DNA of 6,989 bases from JBEATZ01 sp041178545 (GTDB taxonomy: Bacteria > Planctomycetota > UBA1135 > UBA2386), in assembly GCA_041178545.1 (NCBI GenBank), contig JBEGVB010000148.1:1-6989 (forward strand), written 5' to 3'. This document shows positions 6,085 to 6,989 of the stretch, piece by piece; the stretch's first letter is position 1; each line of letters opens with the position of its first letter. The translations under genes were made by a program, and so were the position numbers. The notes beneath the pieces are model-generated. The model had not been told where the DNA came from. It did no database searches and saw only the letters and a list, made by a program, of their open reading frames with translations.

Positions 6085-6924
6085 CTACTTGCCCGGGGTC
6101 GCGGGGACTGCTGCAGCGCGCGACTTGGTGCGGTTCTCGTAGAACCAGACGAAGGGTGTGCGCACGGGCTTGGGCTCGCCCTTCGGGTCGGCTGCCTTCG
6201 TCTCGCCCGCTGGCTTCGACCACGAGTAGGCGCCCACGACCATGTCCAGGTCGCCGTCGCCGTCCACGTCCGCGAGGTCCATGTACAGCCCTGCATCAGG
6301 GCGTGTTGCCTCGGCCGTCAGTTGCTTCTGGCTCGCGGGCACCAGGTCCACGCCGGCTGCGAACTCGGGTGCTCCTGCCTTGCCCCGGTTGCGGAACCAG
6401 TGCACGCCGCCGCCTGCAGCCGTGCCGTAGCTGTCCCCCATGCTGCCGGCCACGAGGTCCAGCATGCCGTCGCCGTCGAGGTCGACCATGCGCGGAGTCG
6501 CCATCTTGCCCACGTGCAGCGGCTTGCCGCCTGCCATCACCACCTCGTTGGTGGTCGCGAAGGCGGGTGCGCCTGCCTTGCCCTCGTTGCGGCGCAGGTA
6601 GAGGTGGCCCCCGTCGTAGTCGCCCAGGAGCAGGTCGAGGTCGCCGTCGGCGTCCCAGTCCCATGCCCAGGCCGAGGTCAGGTGGCCCTTGGGCAGTGCA
6701 TGGTCCTTCGGGTCGCACCGCTTGGTCTCGTCCCACTTCGCGGGCTTCGCCTCGGTGTTCCAGAACTGGTTGAGCACGATCCGCTGGCCCTCCTTGTCGA
6801 GGATCCACACGGGCTCGGCCCAGCCCTTCTCGCCGGCGAGCGCCACGTGGGGCGATCCGTCGAAGGTGCCTGCCAGCACGTCGAGCTTCCCGTCACCGTT
6901 GAAGTCCACGAACTGTGGACTCAT
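6085..6924 (-). CDS. FG-GAP/VCBS repeat protein (N-terminus uncertain, probably continues past an in-frame TGA)
   Basis: From the first ATG the frame encodes 279 residues with four calcium-binding-type FG-GAP/VCBS motifs of the form DxDxDGxxDxxxG: DFNGDGKLDVLAG (7-19), DWDADGDLDLLLG (89-101), DLDGDGMLDLVAG (148-160) and DVDGDGDLDMVVG (219-231). Between them is a recurring N-x-GKAGAP-x-F strand (113-122 and 179-188). Such repeats build an extracellular seven-bladed propeller. Family proteins carry a signal peptide, but this ATG has none and starts almost directly inside the first motif, so 6924 is unlikely to be the true N-terminus. The same frame is open with coding-like codons from the window edge to a TGA at 6934-6936, three codons before this ATG. 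The protein may therefore be longer, or broken. It ends at TAG (6085-6087) and is followed by a strong hairpin. The ligand or role is unknown. Confidence 0.85.
   Translation of the reverse strand: MSPQFVDFNGDGKLDVLAGTFDGSPHVALAGEKGWAEPVWILDKEGQRIVLNQFWNTEAKPAKWDETKRCDPKDHALPKGHLTSAWAWDWDADGDLDLLLGDYDGGHLYLRRNEGKAGAPAFATTNEVVMAGGKPLHVGKMATPRMVDLDGDGMLDLVAGSMGDSYGTAAGGGVHWFRNRGKAGAPEFAAGVDLVPASQKQLTAEATRPDAGLYMDLADVDGDGDLDMVVGAYSWSKPAGETKAADPKGEPKPVRTPFVWFYENRTKSRAAAVPATPGK
6902..6922 (-). promoter_or_regulatory. Candidate bacterial SECIS-like hairpin downstream of an in-frame TGA
   Basis: On the - strand, GTCCAC-AGTTC-GTGGAC forms a perfect 6-base stem, extended by an A-U and a G-U pair to 8 pairs, with a 5-base loop. 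It begins 13 bases after the TGA at 6934-6936 if the core stem is counted, or 11 bases with the extension. The second loop base is G. Known bacterial SECIS elements are hairpins within about 40 bases 3' of the UGA with an early G in the apical loop that contacts SelB, so geometry and loop fit. The same bases encode conserved-looking FG-GAP residues (SPQFVD), so the hairpin could be incidental. Confidence 0.35.
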
Positions 6925-6989
6925 GCCGATGCATCACCAGTTGTTGAACTTGAGCTCGCCGCCCGAGGCCGCGAGCAGCTTCTTCTCCG
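6925..6989 (-). other. In-frame upstream coding extension of the FG-GAP gene interrupted by TGA (6934-6936)
   Basis: Read in the same frame as the FG-GAP gene, the window edge encodes EKKLLAASGGELKFNNW, then TGA, then Cys-Ile-Gly and the Met at 6924. All 17 codons before the TGA end in G or C, as in the real genes here, so this stretch is probably coding in this frame. The stretch either belongs to the FG-GAP protein, with the TGA read as selenocysteine or being a nonsense change or sequence error, or it is the C-terminus of a different upstream gene ending at the TGA. The lack of a signal peptide after the TGA favours one continuous original protein. Confidence 0.55.

Noticed and set aside
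5897..6223. Upstream extension of the SWIB frame
   Set aside because: About 109 unconserved residues that overlap the end of the FG-GAP gene and run through two strong inverted repeats. The ATG at 5896 gives the standard short SWIB protein.
6914..6935. TGATG-type overlap start (ATG at 6935) as a new small gene after the TGA
   Set aside because: That frame reaches a stop codon after about a dozen codons and has no conserved content.

Overview
The window is strongly GC-rich and gene-dense, with codon third positions overwhelmingly G or C. The gene content points to an uncultured member of the Planctomycetota: the C-terminal end of a Gfo/Idh/MocA oxidoreductase, secreted proteins of types common in that phylum (alpha-toroid, FG-GAP/VCBS, beta-propeller with a 'YGTG...SNGL' tail domain), a stand-alone SWIB protein and a PhyH-family oxygenase. 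Several genes lack a convincing Shine-Dalgarno site, which would also fit. This assignment rests on recognising the protein types, not on a database search.

Right-hand strand (1-3328): the tail of a Gfo/Idh/MocA oxidoreductase overlaps by 4 bases (ATGA) a secreted prenyltransferase/squalene-cyclase-like toroid protein. After a 47-base gap comes a secreted purple-acid-phosphatase-type metallophosphoesterase with a complete set of metal ligands.

Left-hand strand (6989-3350, read right to left): an FG-GAP/VCBS repeat protein, a 92-residue SWIB-domain protein, a secreted beta-propeller-like protein with a planctomycete-type C-terminal domain, and a 2-oxoglutarate/Fe(II) oxygenase resembling animal PHYHD1. 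The last two genes are only 2 bases apart. The two strands converge at 3328/3350 with a 21-base spacer. No stretch longer than 300 bases lacks a gene. The longest gap is 188 bases (5897-6084), and it holds two strong inverted repeats.

The most unusual signal is at the right edge. The FG-GAP reading frame does not really begin at its first ATG (6924). The same frame is open, with coding-like composition, from the window edge down to a single in-frame TGA at 6934-6936. A GC-rich hairpin with a G at the second loop position lies 13 bases downstream of that TGA, much where a bacterial selenocysteine insertion element would sit. Selenocysteine recoding, a nonsense mutation or sequence error, and the end of a separate upstream gene are all possible; the sequence alone does not decide.

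No common pathway for the seven genes is evident. Five of them are secreted or look like secreted-protein families, so the region reads as ordinary planctomycete cell-surface and periplasmic accessory content. There are no mobile elements, CRISPR arrays, or tRNA or rRNA genes that I can recognise.
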